Positions 54,918-63,358 of a stretch of 64,000 nucleotides of DNA are shown here, piece after piece. Origin of the DNA: Gluconobacter vitians. GTDB taxonomy: Bacteria > Pseudomonadota > Alphaproteobacteria > Acetobacterales > Acetobacteraceae. The position numbers and the translations under genes are program-made. The DNA is taken from NCBI RefSeq assembly GCF_015244565.1, contig NZ_JABCQG010000001.1, forward strand, positions 248,001 through 312,000, written 5' to 3'. The notes below the pieces were generated by a model. That model had not been told where the DNA came from. It did not search any database and saw only the letters and a list, made by a program, of their open reading frames with translations. Positions within the stretch are counted from its first letter, which is position 1, and each line of letters begins with the position of its first letter.

Positions 54918-56287
54918 CTGCATCCTCGGTGACAAACTCAGGGGCGCATTGTCGCCCGTTGAGCCGTCTGCGCAAGGGTGTAAGCACCGGCCTTGCCGCG
55001 GGAACCTTCCTGACCCTTGCTGCCTGCTCGGGTGGCGGGTCATCCTCCGTGCCCGGTGTAGGCGGCATTCCGGGCGTTTCCGAAGGGCCGGGCGCACATG
55101 ATGTTGGACTGATCCTGCCCCTGACGGGACGCAATGCGGCTTACGGCGCACGGATGCGCGATGCGGCGAAACTGGCACTCTCCACCAAGGGGTCCCCTGC
55201 GCTCGACGTGCATGACACGAATGGTCCGGGCGGTGCGGCGCAGGCAGCGCGCGATGCTCTGGCGCGTGGGGATGCGATTCTGCTGGGCCCCCTGACGGCC
55301 ACCGAGACCGGGATGGCAGCACCGCTGGCCATTAATGCAGGCAAGCCTGAACTGGCTTTCACCAGCGACTCCACACAGGCCCGTCCGGGCGTCTGGGTCA
55401 TGGGTCTGACGCCGGAGCAGCAGGTGCGCCGGATGGTGGATGCGGCGCGGGCGACGGGACGCAAGACTTTTGCGGCTTTCCTGCCGGATAATGCTTTCGG
55501 GCATGCGATGGGTGACGGGCTCGTGCGGGCCTGCCGGGATGCGGGTCTGACGGAGCCCCAGATCGTGTTCCATACGATGGATGCGCAGAACATTGATGAC
55601 GGGATGAAGTCGCTTTCTGCTATCGAGACACGCCAGCCTCCTGCCGCACCGGCTGCGGATGTGCCCGCCGGGCCGTCCGCGATTGATCCGACGGGAGAAG
55701 CTGCGCCTGATACAGCCACGGCGGGAACGACAGGGGCCACCCCGTCCACGACCACGCCGGGAACGCCTGCTGCGACACCGACGCCCGCAGCACCGCCCGC
55801 GCCGGTTCCGCCGCCGCCATTCGACGCTCTGGTGCTGGCCGATACAGGGCTGGAACTCGGACGGATCATCACGGCGCTTCAGGCCGACCACATTGATTCG
55901 TCACAGGTCCAGATCATGGGACCGGCGCTGTGGAAGGCATTTGATGGCAAGCTCGGTGCGCTACATGGCGCCTGGTATGCGGCGTCCGATGCACATGACC
56001 GCATGGGATACGTTGCGCAGTACCGGGCGCTGTACAAACAGGCCCCGTCACCGGTCAGTGATTTCGCCTATGACGCTGCGGCTCTGGCCGGAAGCCTGAT
56101 CCGCCAAGGCGGTGTGACGACCGAAGCGCTGACGCGGCCGGATGGTTATATGGGTGTGGATGGCCTGTTCCGTCTGCGTCCGGACGGACATGTGACGCGG
56201 GCTTTGGCGATCTATCAGATCCAGCGCGGTGGCGGAGCACGTGTTGTGGTGCCGGCATCGCGGGACGTCGCTCTTCGGCCAAGCTGA
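54902..56287 (+). CDS. Penicillin-binding-protein activator LpoA-like lipoprotein (LppC family)
   Basis: 461 residues. The N-terminus (about 40 residues, basic, then GLAAGTFLTLAACSGG) is a lipoprotein signal with lipobox LAAC (Cys41). The mature part is a periplasmic-binding-protein fold like branched-chain amino-acid receptors: VGLILPLTGRNAAYGARMRDAAKLAL, with late segments SQVQIMGPALW and VSDFAYDAAALAGSLI. This is the C-terminal domain of LpoA; the N-terminal TPR domain is missing. A ~65-residue Pro/Ala/Thr-rich insert lies near residues 243-305. LpoA activates PBP1A in E. coli. Confidence 0.85.
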   Translation: MTFRTSASSVTNSGAHCRPLSRLRKGVSTGLAAGTFLTLAACSGGGSSSVPGVGGIPGVSEGPGAHDVGLILPLTGRNAAYGARMRDAAKLALSTKGSPALDVHDTNGPGGAAQAARDALARGDAILLGPLTATETGMAAPLAINAGKPELAFTSDSTQARPGVWVMGLTPEQQVRRMVDAARATGRKTFAAFLPDNAFGHAMGDGLVRACRDAGLTEPQIVFHTMDAQNIDDGMKSLSAIETRQPPAAPAADVPAGPSAIDPTGEAAPDTATAGTTGATPSTTTPGTPAATPTPAAPPAPVPPPPFDALVLADTGLELGRIITALQADHIDSSQVQIMGPALWKAFDGKLGALHGAWYAASDAHDRMGYVAQYRALYKQAPSPVSDFAYDAAALAGSLIRQGGVTTEALTRPDGYMGVDGLFRLRPDGHVTRALAIYQIQRGGGARVVVPASRDVALRPS

Positions 56288-56302
56288 TTAGGATATCCCA
56301 AG

Positions 56303-56341
56303 AAAAAAGCGCGTCCGTTCTTTGAACGGCGCGCTTTTTTT
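56303..56341. terminator. Bidirectional rho-independent terminator
   Basis: Six A, GCGCG-t-CCGTTC, loop TTT, GAACGG-CGCGC, seven T, between the convergent lpoA-like gene and the gene at 56372. Confidence 0.92.
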
Positions 56342-56371
56342 GTGTCTGGACGAGGAAATCCGGGCGCAGGG

Positions 56372-56755
56372 TCAGGCGGCGTAGGTCTCGGCGAGGGGCA
56401 GGACCGGACGGATGACATGCAGGGCGAGTTCGAAGCTGGCATAGCTTCCGAGTTCGTGCTCGCGGATCTGGTCGATCAGCACCCAGCGCATTCCTTGCGG
56501 GCGCAGCATGTAGGCCGGATCGGGGTTTTCGCGCACCCAGACCAGAACGTGATCGACAGGCGCGGTACCATCCACATTGACAACATCATGGGCCGCCGGA
56601 GCAATTTCCGCGTCGAACACGCCCATCCGCTGTCCGGCTTCCAGCCAGCGCAGGAGATACTCGCGGTGACGGGGCAGAAGGCCCTGGCGCAGAGGCACGA
56701 TATTGCCTGCGCTGCGGCCATGAGGGAGGTCGTGAAGGTGAGTCACCTGCGCCAT
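56372..56755 (-). CDS. Conserved-looking cytoplasmic protein of unknown function
   Basis: 127 residues from the ATG at 56755, which has GAGGA seven bases before; the frame runs further upstream but with no better start. No signal peptide or membrane segment. Recognisable only as an alpha/beta protein with RHREYLLRWLEAGQRMGVFD, VDHVLVWVRENPDPAYMLRP and RWVLIDQIREHELGSYASFELALHVIRP. I do not know the family. It stands alone, separated from lpxL by ~170 AT-richer bases that probably hold its promoter. Confidence 0.7.
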   Translation of the reverse strand: MAQVTHLHDLPHGRSAGNIVPLRQGLLPRHREYLLRWLEAGQRMGVFDAEIAPAAHDVVNVDGTAPVDHVLVWVRENPDPAYMLRPQGMRWVLIDQIREHELGSYASFELALHVIRPVLPLAETYAA

Positions 56756-56926
56756 CAGGAAGTCCTCATCAAAAAGCCGGGCAAGACACCCGGGTCGTGG
56801 TGATGGGTTCAGGCTAGGGTCCGAAAGGGGCGATTCACAATCTTTAATAACGTCTGAAGCGGGTTTCGCGACACAAACCGTCCCTACTGTGACAAATCTG
56901 CCATGCTCTAAACGCATAGCTTAACA

Positions 56927-57835
56927 TTATGTTGTCATATTCCGGTACAGTGATTTGTCCCAGCGCCGGTGCAGCCACAGCCATGAGCCCGGGATTTCGC
57001 GGATCCATGATTCGAGGCGGTTATTGAACAGCTGCGTCAGGGCGTGGGTGTCTTTCGCGCGGTCGTCACTCTTCTCGGGCAGGAAAGGCGGGTCCACGAC
57101 CAGCACGAGTCTGGCCGGACCGTCCCGGCGCACATGGCCGGTGACGATCAGGGCGTCATGTCTCAGCGCAAACACGGCTGCGGCGGATGCCGTCATGGCA
57201 GGGCGACCGAACAGCCGGGCCTCGATCCCGTCATTCATTTTCTGGTCGCCCAGCACGCCCAGATGCCCGCCTTTGGACAGGTATTTCAGGGCCGAGCGTG
57301 CGCCTTTTGCGCCTTTGGGAAACATGGGGACGTCCTGTCCCATGGCATCCTGACGCAGCTGATGGATCAGCCTGTCAACGCCGGGATTGCTCGCCGCACG
57401 ATAGAAGGAGGCGAATGGCATGCCGTAGCGGGCGACGACCGGCGGCATGAGTTCCCAGTTGCCGATATGGCCTGAAAAGAAGATGACTGGCCGACCTGAG
57501 GCTTTTGCAGCCTCAAGGTGTTCGGCACCCTCAACGCTCCAGCCTGCGCCGGAAGGTGTGTCCTGTTTCAGGCGGCCAATATGTGGAAATTCTCCGACGG
57601 TGCGGCCCAGATTTTCCCAGCAGTCGCGGACGATCTGCCTGCGGGCTGGCGCATCATATTCGGGGAGGGCCAGTTGCAAATTGCGGTCGGCCACTCTGGA
57701 GACGGGCAGCAGTGGGCCGATCGTGCGGGCGACGAAACCTCCGACATTGGAGGATGCTGCGGGAGGCAGGGCGCGGATCGCGGCCAGCAGGCTCCGGACG
57801 AGCAGGGTTTCGGCACGGTACAGAAAAGATGTCAC
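56927..57835 (-). CDS. lpxL: Lipid A biosynthesis lauroyl/myristoyl acyltransferase (LpxL/HtrB family)
   Basis: 302 residues. The HX4E catalytic motif is FFSGHIGNWEL near residue 120; GGHLGVLGDQKMNDG and the late segment PGSWLWLHRRW are typical of LpxL/LpxM. It transfers a secondary acyl chain to Kdo2-lipid IVA at the inner membrane. It is the last gene of the waaA-lpxK-lpxL operon, each overlapping by four bases. Chain-length specificity is not readable. Confidence 0.92.
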   Translation of the reverse strand: MTSFLYRAETLLVRSLLAAIRALPPAASSNVGGFVARTIGPLLPVSRVADRNLQLALPEYDAPARRQIVRDCWENLGRTVGEFPHIGRLKQDTPSGAGWSVEGAEHLEAAKASGRPVIFFSGHIGNWELMPPVVARYGMPFASFYRAASNPGVDRLIHQLRQDAMGQDVPMFPKGAKGARSALKYLSKGGHLGVLGDQKMNDGIEARLFGRPAMTASAAAVFALRHDALIVTGHVRRDGPARLVLVVDPPFLPEKSDDRAKDTHALTQLFNNRLESWIREIPGSWLWLHRRWDKSLYRNMTT

Positions 57836-58815
57836 GAGGCAGTAAACAGCAGGTCGAGCAGGCGTTCGGGGGATTGCGGGTCGGCCCAGAGCAGTTCCAC
57901 GCCAATGACTTTGACCTGTGTCCGGAACGGGAATGGCAGTTTCACGGCGTCCTTTGCGGTTGTAACCAGCGTGGTGCCCGATTCCCGGCTGAGGGTCTCG
58001 AGGCGCTGGATGTCACGGGGCGTATAGAAATGGTGGTCCGGGAAAGGCAGTGCCCGGATGGGAGCGACACCGGCATCCCGCAGCATGTCGAAGAATTTTT
58101 CCGGCCGTCCGATCCCGGCGAAGGCAACAATGCGTCGGCCCTGAAGTTTCCGGATTTCCGGCCCGGGAACCAGCCTTGCCTGCGCGGTCAGAAGGCTGGT
58201 CGGGAAAGTGGGTAGAAGATTGTGCCTGTCCTCCCCGATGATGACGGCGGCCTGTGCGCGCGGAAGAGCATCGGCGAGCGGTTCGCGCAGGGGGCCAGCG
58301 GGGAGGACGCAACCATTCCCGAAGCCGGACGGTCCGTCCACCACAAGGACAGAAACATCCTTATGGAGCGTCGGGTTCTGGAAGCCGTCATCCATGATCA
58401 GGCAGTCGGCGCCCTGGGCGATGGCCAGCCGCGCGGTTTCGGCGCGGTCCGCACCAATCCATGTGGGAGCCGCCTGCGCAAGGAGAAGCGGTTCGTCGCC
58501 GACATCGCGGGGCGTGCTGTGACCGGGATTGACCGCGATGGGGCCACGCTCACGGCCGCCATGGCCGCGGCTCAGGATATGGGGATGATAGCCGCGATCC
58601 TTAAGACGCTGGACAAGATCAAGGGTGAGGGGGGTCTTGCCTGTTCCGCCAGTGGTGATGTTGCCGCAGCACAGGACCGGGACGGAGGCATGAAAGGTGG
58701 GCTGTCTGAGACGGCGGCGGGTGAGTGTCGTGGCGATAAGCGAAAAGGGACGCAGAAGGCGGGCTGCGACGCCGGGGGCGGGACGAAGCCAGAAACGGGG
58801 CGGGCGACGTTTCAT
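57832..58815 (-). CDS. lpxK: Tetraacyldisaccharide 4'-kinase
   Basis: 327 residues. Walker A is NITTGGTGKTPLTL near residue 50 and the LpxK motif ADCLIMDDGFQNPTLHKD is near residue 150. An N-terminal hydrophobic segment (LLRPFSLIATTLTRR) anchors it. It phosphorylates the 4' position of the lipid A precursor. Overlaps both neighbours by ATGA. Confidence 0.96.
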   Translation of the reverse strand: MKRRPPRFWLRPAPGVAARLLRPFSLIATTLTRRRLRQPTFHASVPVLCCGNITTGGTGKTPLTLDLVQRLKDRGYHPHILSRGHGGRERGPIAVNPGHSTPRDVGDEPLLLAQAAPTWIGADRAETARLAIAQGADCLIMDDGFQNPTLHKDVSVLVVDGPSGFGNGCVLPAGPLREPLADALPRAQAAVIIGEDRHNLLPTFPTSLLTAQARLVPGPEIRKLQGRRIVAFAGIGRPEKFFDMLRDAGVAPIRALPFPDHHFYTPRDIQRLETLSRESGTTLVTTAKDAVKLPFPFRTQVKVIGVELLWADPQSPERLLDLLFTAS

Positions 58816-60677
58816 CGTTCAACCGTGTCCAGGATGCGATCCCGCAGAACGCTCACTACGGAGCGCTGCAACCCTTCTGTCCTGACGGGCGGGAGGGGGG
58901 ATTCGAGCCATCGTGTCAGACACTCCACATCGTTCACGATCTGGAGTGTATCAGAAACAGCGGCTATTGCCTCCCGCCAGTTCTCCATTTTTGGCCCCGT
59001 GGCTGTCGGAACTCCCAGACGCAGCGGCTCGAACGGATTGTGACCGCCGCCTTTTCCGGCAAGGGAATTGCCAAGGAAACAGCGATCGGCCAGCCGGTAG
59101 AACAGGCCAAGCTCGCCAAGCGTATCCGCCATCCAGACTGGCGTGTGTGGGGTCGGGTCCTGACCCATGGAGCGTCTTGGGAAGCTGAAACGGGCTGCCA
59201 GTTCCGCGCCCCGGGCCGGGTGGCGCGGGACGATGATGGTCAGCAGGTCGGGCAGGAGCCTGCGGGCATTCTCAGCGGCCTGAAGCACCAGTTCTTCTTC
59301 ACCCGGATGGGTGGAGGCGGCTACGAAGACCGGGCGGTTGCCGATCAGTGTCTTCAGGCGCGCATATTCGGCTTCATCATAGGGAAGGGGCGGTGCATCC
59401 TGTTTCAGGTCGCCGTCCTCATAGACCGGAGAGGCGCCAAGCGCGCGGAAACGGGCCGCATCTTCCGGTCCGCGTGCCGCAACCCAGGTCAGGCGCTTCA
59501 TCATGCGCTGCGCCGGGCCATGCAGGCGGCCCCAGCGTCGGGCCGAGCGGTCTGACAGGCGGCCGTTGACGAGCATGACCGGAATATCGCGGCGCGAGCA
59601 CGCGGCGATAATGCCGGGCCAGAGTTCGCTTTCAACGAAAATGGCACCTTCCGGCTGCCACAGGTTCAGGAAGCGCCGGAGCCAGCGGGGAACGTCATGG
59701 GGGATGAACCGGTGAATGATCCGCTGTCCGTACAGGGGATGCCGCGCCACGATCTCACTGCCGGTGACGGTGGCAGTCGTGAACAGAAGACGCATGTCCG
59801 GTCTGGCGGCAAGAAGGGCATCGGCCAGCGGCAGGGCGCAGAGCGTTTCGCCGACGCTTGCGGCATGGATCCAGAGAAGCTGCCCCGTCGGGCGGCGGCC
59901 ATTGCCCAGCCCCATGCGTTCGCGCAGACGTCCGGGGAGTTCGCGGCCACGATGCAGGCGGATCCGCAGCATGACCGTAAGGGCCGGTGCCAGCACGGTG
60001 CCGGCGATACGCCATGCGCGATCGGCGAGATTGGACTGCCGGTGCCGGACAACGCTCTCGGCCCGCCGGGACACATCATTCAATGCGCTCTGGAGAGCTG
60101 TCGCGTCAGGCTGGAACAGGGGTTCGCCCATGATCAGGGCACCGCGTCCGAAAGGGAGCGGGAAAATCAGTCCGTCCCATGACGGCAGAGGCAGGCCCGT
60201 GCTGGCCAGCCCGACAGGAACCACCGCGCAGCGTGCAAGCCGTGACAGCGCGACGGCTCCGGGCTGCACTTCTTCCGCAGGGCCACGGGGTCCGTCGGGC
60301 GTGATCGCGACCAGCGAGCCCGTTTCGAGTTCTTTCAGAGCCGTGCGGAGGACTGCCGCGCCGCCCTTGTTCTTGCCCTTTTTGCCGGACGAGCCGTGGA
60401 TACCGATGATGCCCCACGGACGCACGACATCGGCGATCAGCATGCCATCCGGATTGCGGGAGATCAGCACCCGCAGTGACAGGCGGGGTTCCAGTGTGCG
60501 TGCCCAGAACCACAGGGTCGGGCTCAGTGTCAGGGAGCGGTGCCAGAACGCGACAACCGTGCCCTGATCCGCGGTTGTCAGGGTCTCAAGGGCGCGGGGG
60601 GAGCCGCTGACCTGCCAGCGCGTGGAGCGTAGGCAGGCCCCCAGCCACAGGCGCAGGAGGCGCGGAAGCAGTGTCAT
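58812..60677 (-). CDS. waaA: Fusion: DUF374 acyltransferase-like domain + Kdo transferase WaaA
   Basis: 621 residues from the ATG at 60677, compared with ~420 for ordinary WaaA. Residues ~1-210 are a DUF374 lysophospholipid-acyltransferase-like domain: VVAFWHRSLTLSP, VLISRNPDG, LVAITPDGPRGPAEEVQPG. From ~220 a complete WaaA (GT30) follows: MLRIRLHRGRELPGRLRERM, WIHAASVGETLCALPL, FVESELWPGI, NGRLSDRSARRW, and GGHNPFEPLRLG. The frame is continuous with no stop or shift. WaaA adds Kdo to lipid IVA; the DUF374 substrate is unknown. It heads the operon with lpxK and lpxL. A TTG at 60713 is an alternative start. Confidence 0.92.
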   Translation of the reverse strand: MTLLPRLLRLWLGACLRSTRWQVSGSPRALETLTTADQGTVVAFWHRSLTLSPTLWFWARTLEPRLSLRVLISRNPDGMLIADVVRPWGIIGIHGSSGKKGKNKGGAAVLRTALKELETGSLVAITPDGPRGPAEEVQPGAVALSRLARCAVVPVGLASTGLPLPSWDGLIFPLPFGRGALIMGEPLFQPDATALQSALNDVSRRAESVVRHRQSNLADRAWRIAGTVLAPALTVMLRIRLHRGRELPGRLRERMGLGNGRRPTGQLLWIHAASVGETLCALPLADALLAARPDMRLLFTTATVTGSEIVARHPLYGQRIIHRFIPHDVPRWLRRFLNLWQPEGAIFVESELWPGIIAACSRRDIPVMLVNGRLSDRSARRWGRLHGPAQRMMKRLTWVAARGPEDAARFRALGASPVYEDGDLKQDAPPLPYDEAEYARLKTLIGNRPVFVAASTHPGEEELVLQAAENARRLLPDLLTIIVPRHPARGAELAARFSFPRRSMGQDPTPHTPVWMADTLGELGLFYRLADRCFLGNSLAGKGGGHNPFEPLRLGVPTATGPKMENWREAIAAVSDTLQIVNDVECLTRWLESPLPPVRTEGLQRSVVSVLRDRILDTVER

Positions 60678-60747
60678 GGCGTGTCGGGTAGCACGCGGCG
60701 TTACAGGCGGCAAAGGCTGTGCATGTTTTCACCCGGCGCTGCGGCCA

Positions 60748-61476
60748 TCACGGCGCCGGATGACGGACATCAAGGGATGTGAAGGTCACGCGGGCCATGT
60801 CGCCATGACAGGGCATGTGCCATCCGGTCTGGCCTGCCACGGCCTCAAACCACATGACCGGCGCTGTTGCAGCGACAGGCATGGGAAGCACGCTGCGAGT
60901 TCCGTTGACGATGATCTGCAGCGTGCCACTGGGGCGGGATGAAATCGTGTAGCTGATATGGCGGTCCGGATAGATCGTCCCGGCGGTAATACGGCGCGTG
61001 CTGGTGCCGTCATGGACGATGGCGGTCACCTGCGAATGACGGTTGTCGGCAACCAGTTCGGCGACGGGGCCATGCGGGCTCTGGATACGCCCGACTATGA
61101 CGCGCTGGTCGCTGGGCCAGGTGTCGATATGCAGGCTGGCACTCATATCGGCCGGGGTCTGCTGGAAGTACCAGGCCGTGCCTTCACGCAGGACCGTTGC
61201 AGGGGCCGTCTGTCCCTGGATGGAGGGCTGGAGCCCGTCCGTCTGCAGGGTAATCGCACCTGTCGCCGTATTCCGTTGGTAAAACGGGCTGTGATACCCG
61301 GCTGCAAGCGTGTTGCCCGGAATGAGGCGCAGCTTCAGGCGTGCGGCCGGTTCCTGAAGGGTGAAGCTGCCTGCCTGTGGTGGCTGCGGCGTGTCCATGC
61401 CCCATGCGGGTGTCAGGGCTGGACCTGCCAGGGCAAGGGTCAGGCAGGTCGCACAGACAAGGCGGGACAGGGACAT
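60748..61476 (-). CDS. Secreted protein, possible alginate-lyase-2/PL7-like beta-sandwich
   Basis: 242 residues with a signal peptide ending TPAWG. The mature part looks like a jelly-roll: alternating strands including LHIDTWPSDQRVIVGRIQS, VAELVADNRHSQVTAIVHD and ISYTISSRPSGTLQIIVNG. The IVGRIQ strand and the sequence 'strand, sugar-like loop, LQIIVNG' resemble PL7/alginate lyase 2 domains (usual QIH catalytic strand), but here Ile-Gln is followed by Ser-Pro-His rather than the usual His, so activity is doubtful. Family placement is tentative. It may belong to the envelope operon or stand alone. Confidence 0.6.
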   Translation of the reverse strand: MSLSRLVCATCLTLALAGPALTPAWGMDTPQPPQAGSFTLQEPAARLKLRLIPGNTLAAGYHSPFYQRNTATGAITLQTDGLQPSIQGQTAPATVLREGTAWYFQQTPADMSASLHIDTWPSDQRVIVGRIQSPHGPVAELVADNRHSQVTAIVHDGTSTRRITAGTIYPDRHISYTISSRPSGTLQIIVNGTRSVLPMPVAATAPVMWFEAVAGQTGWHMPCHGDMARVTFTSLDVRHPAP

Positions 61477-61517
61477 GATGGATCCTTCAGGAAAACGGGC
61501 AGGCGGGAAAAATATCT

Positions 61518-62402
61518 TCAGCGGCTCATGAGAACGGTCAGCTGAGCCTTTTCAAGAATGTGACGGGTCACGCCACCCAGAATCATCTGGCGCAGGCGGG
61601 AGTGGGAATAGGCGCCCATGCCCAGCATATCGGCATTGAACTCCGTAGCCGCTTTCAGCAGACCCGCACCGATGTCACGGTTGATGGCCCCGAATTCGCG
61701 GGTCGTGGCGGAAATGCCGTGCATCCGCAGATAGGTCACGACCTCATCCGCACCCGGACCACGACGCTGGTAATCCTGACAGGTCAGAACCTGCACGGCT
61801 TCGGCCTTGTGAGCCCAGGGCAGGATGCAGCGCAGGGCCAGCGAGGCTTCCGGTGTGCCGTTCCAGGCGATGGCAATCCGCTTGCCCACCGTCTTCGGCG
61901 GTGTGGGAGGCGCGATCACCAGAGGGCGTCCGCTGTCAAAGAGAATGGCGTGCAGTGTCTCGGAAGCACGCGGATCGCCGTCCTTGGCCAGGTTCGGGAC
62001 CAGCGTCATGTCGGCCAGACGCGAACGCCATGTCAGGGAATCATGCTCGGTCCCGTTGAGGACATCGAGGCTGGCGCTGACGCCATCGCCCGCGGAGGAG
62101 CCGATCTTGGAGGGCTCGACGCGGCGGATGCCGTGTTCATGAATGAAACTGTCGAAAGCCTTGCGGATCGAGATCGCGCGGCGCTGGGCCTCGGTCGTGG
62201 CCGTGTCGATCATTTCATTGACCATGCCGGCCGAAATGCCTTCACCCGCAAGCGTCGCGACCTCGGACGGGTCCGAGCCGACCACGACGGCCGACAGATG
62301 GGCTTCGAAACGGCGCGCGAAATCAAGCGCCACTGACATGACGGCTTCGAGGTCACCGGAGCCGTTCAGGGGGAGAAGGATATTCTTGATATCAATAAGC
62401 AT
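61518..62402 (-). CDS. Universal stress protein with two tandem UspA domains
   Basis: 294 residues from the ATG at 62402, with GGGGAG nine bases before. Two USP domains are visible: ~1-145, starting IKNILLPLNGSGD, and ~150-294, starting GKRIAIAWNGTPEASLAL. The second ends with the ATP-binding motif GMGAYSHSRLRQMILGG (G-x2-G-x9-G) and TVLMSR; the first lacks a full motif. Such proteins bind ATP and support stress survival. It is 48 bases downstream of pdxH on the same strand and may be cotranscribed. Confidence 0.9.
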   Translation of the reverse strand: MLIDIKNILLPLNGSGDLEAVMSVALDFARRFEAHLSAVVVGSDPSEVATLAGEGISAGMVNEMIDTATTEAQRRAISIRKAFDSFIHEHGIRRVEPSKIGSSAGDGVSASLDVLNGTEHDSLTWRSRLADMTLVPNLAKDGDPRASETLHAILFDSGRPLVIAPPTPPKTVGKRIAIAWNGTPEASLALRCILPWAHKAEAVQVLTCQDYQRRGPGADEVVTYLRMHGISATTREFGAINRDIGAGLLKAATEFNADMLGMGAYSHSRLRQMILGGVTRHILEKAQLTVLMSR

Positions 62403-62450
62403 GGGTAAAGGCTCCCCGGCCAAAAATCTTTGTACGTCGTTCTGATGTAT

Positions 62451-63053
62451 TTACGGATAAAGTCGCGTGACGTTCCATCCGTTTCCATCACGTGTCCACA
62501 CAGCCCGGTCATGCAGGCGATAGGGCCGGTCCTGCCAGAATTCGATGGCCTCGGGGACTACGCGGAATCCGGACCAGTTGGCGGGGCGGGGGATCGGACC
62601 ATCGCCATATTTTTCGTCCGCAGCCTTCAGGCGCTCCTCGAACGTGCTGCGATCATCCAGCGGGCGGGACTGGTCCGAGGCAATGGCGCCAAGACGGGAC
62701 ATGCGCGAGCGGCTTGCGAAATAGGCGTCGGCTTCTTCCGCGCTGACAGCCTCGACCAGTCCTTCGATCCGGATCTGGCGGCGCAGGGACTTCCAGTGGA
62801 ACAGCAGGGCGGCATGCGGATTGGCCAGAAGCTCGCGCCCCTTGCGGCTTTCGAGATTGGTATAGAAGACAAAGCCCCGCTCATCCGCGCCCTTGAGCAG
62901 CAGCATCCGTACGGACGGGCGTCCGTCCGGCGTGGCGGTCGCGACGGCCATCGCATTGGGATCATTCGGCTCGGACTTTTCCGCATCCGACATCCAGGCC
63001 GCGAACAGGGCAAAAGGATCGGCCTTGAGGTCAATCAGGGGAATGTCGGACAT
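62451..63053 (-). CDS. pdxH: Pyridoxamine/pyridoxine 5'-phosphate oxidase
   Basis: 200 residues from the ATG at 63053 with AGGAG six bases before; the frame continues upstream without a better start. FMN-dependent oxidation of PNP or PMP to PLP. Family blocks are AMAVATATPDGRPSVRMLLLKG, GFVFYTNLESRKGREL, FHWKSLRRQIRIEG and the C-terminal FWQDRPYRLHDR ... WNVTRLYP. Adjacent to fabI in divergent orientation. Confidence 0.95.
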   Translation of the reverse strand: MSDIPLIDLKADPFALFAAWMSDAEKSEPNDPNAMAVATATPDGRPSVRMLLLKGADERGFVFYTNLESRKGRELLANPHAALLFHWKSLRRQIRIEGLVEAVSAEEADAYFASRSRMSRLGAIASDQSRPLDDRSTFEERLKAADEKYGDGPIPRPANWSGFRVVPEAIEFWQDRPYRLHDRAVWTRDGNGWNVTRLYP

Positions 63054-63358
63054 GGGAGTCTCCTTGGTAACAAGATCGGCGCGGCAGGACCGGGCCGCCA
63101 TGCTCGCAGTCATAGCGCGTCCGGTCGGGTCCATCCATGTGGAGAGTTTAAGAGCGCTCTGCATGTCATGCCTTGATCTGGGACAGTGCACGAAAAATAA
63201 GTACGGTCTGTTAAGACGAGTGCTTTCCGCAGGTCCCAGTGATGCCTTAATGCCCAGTTTGCAGGCAAAAAACGGCGTAATGGTCGCAAAGTCTTGTCTG
63301 TCACGGGCGCTTGTGCAACCACGGCCCTCAATACGCCAACGCGATTCAGGAAATCACC
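63054..63358. other. Divergent intergenic region between pdxH and fabI
   Basis: 305 bases with no convincing gene. It should hold promoters for both directions. The best candidate for fabI is TTGATC (starting near 63174), ~17 bases, AATAAG, which is weak. No riboswitch-like or terminator hairpin stands out. A 46-codon upstream continuation of the pdxH frame is open here but lacks a ribosome-binding site and family similarity. Confidence 0.5.

Noticed and set aside
63054-63190. Extended pdxH start
   Set aside because: The upstream 46 codons lack a ribosome-binding site and do not resemble PdxH; the ATG at 63053 has AGGAG at good spacing.
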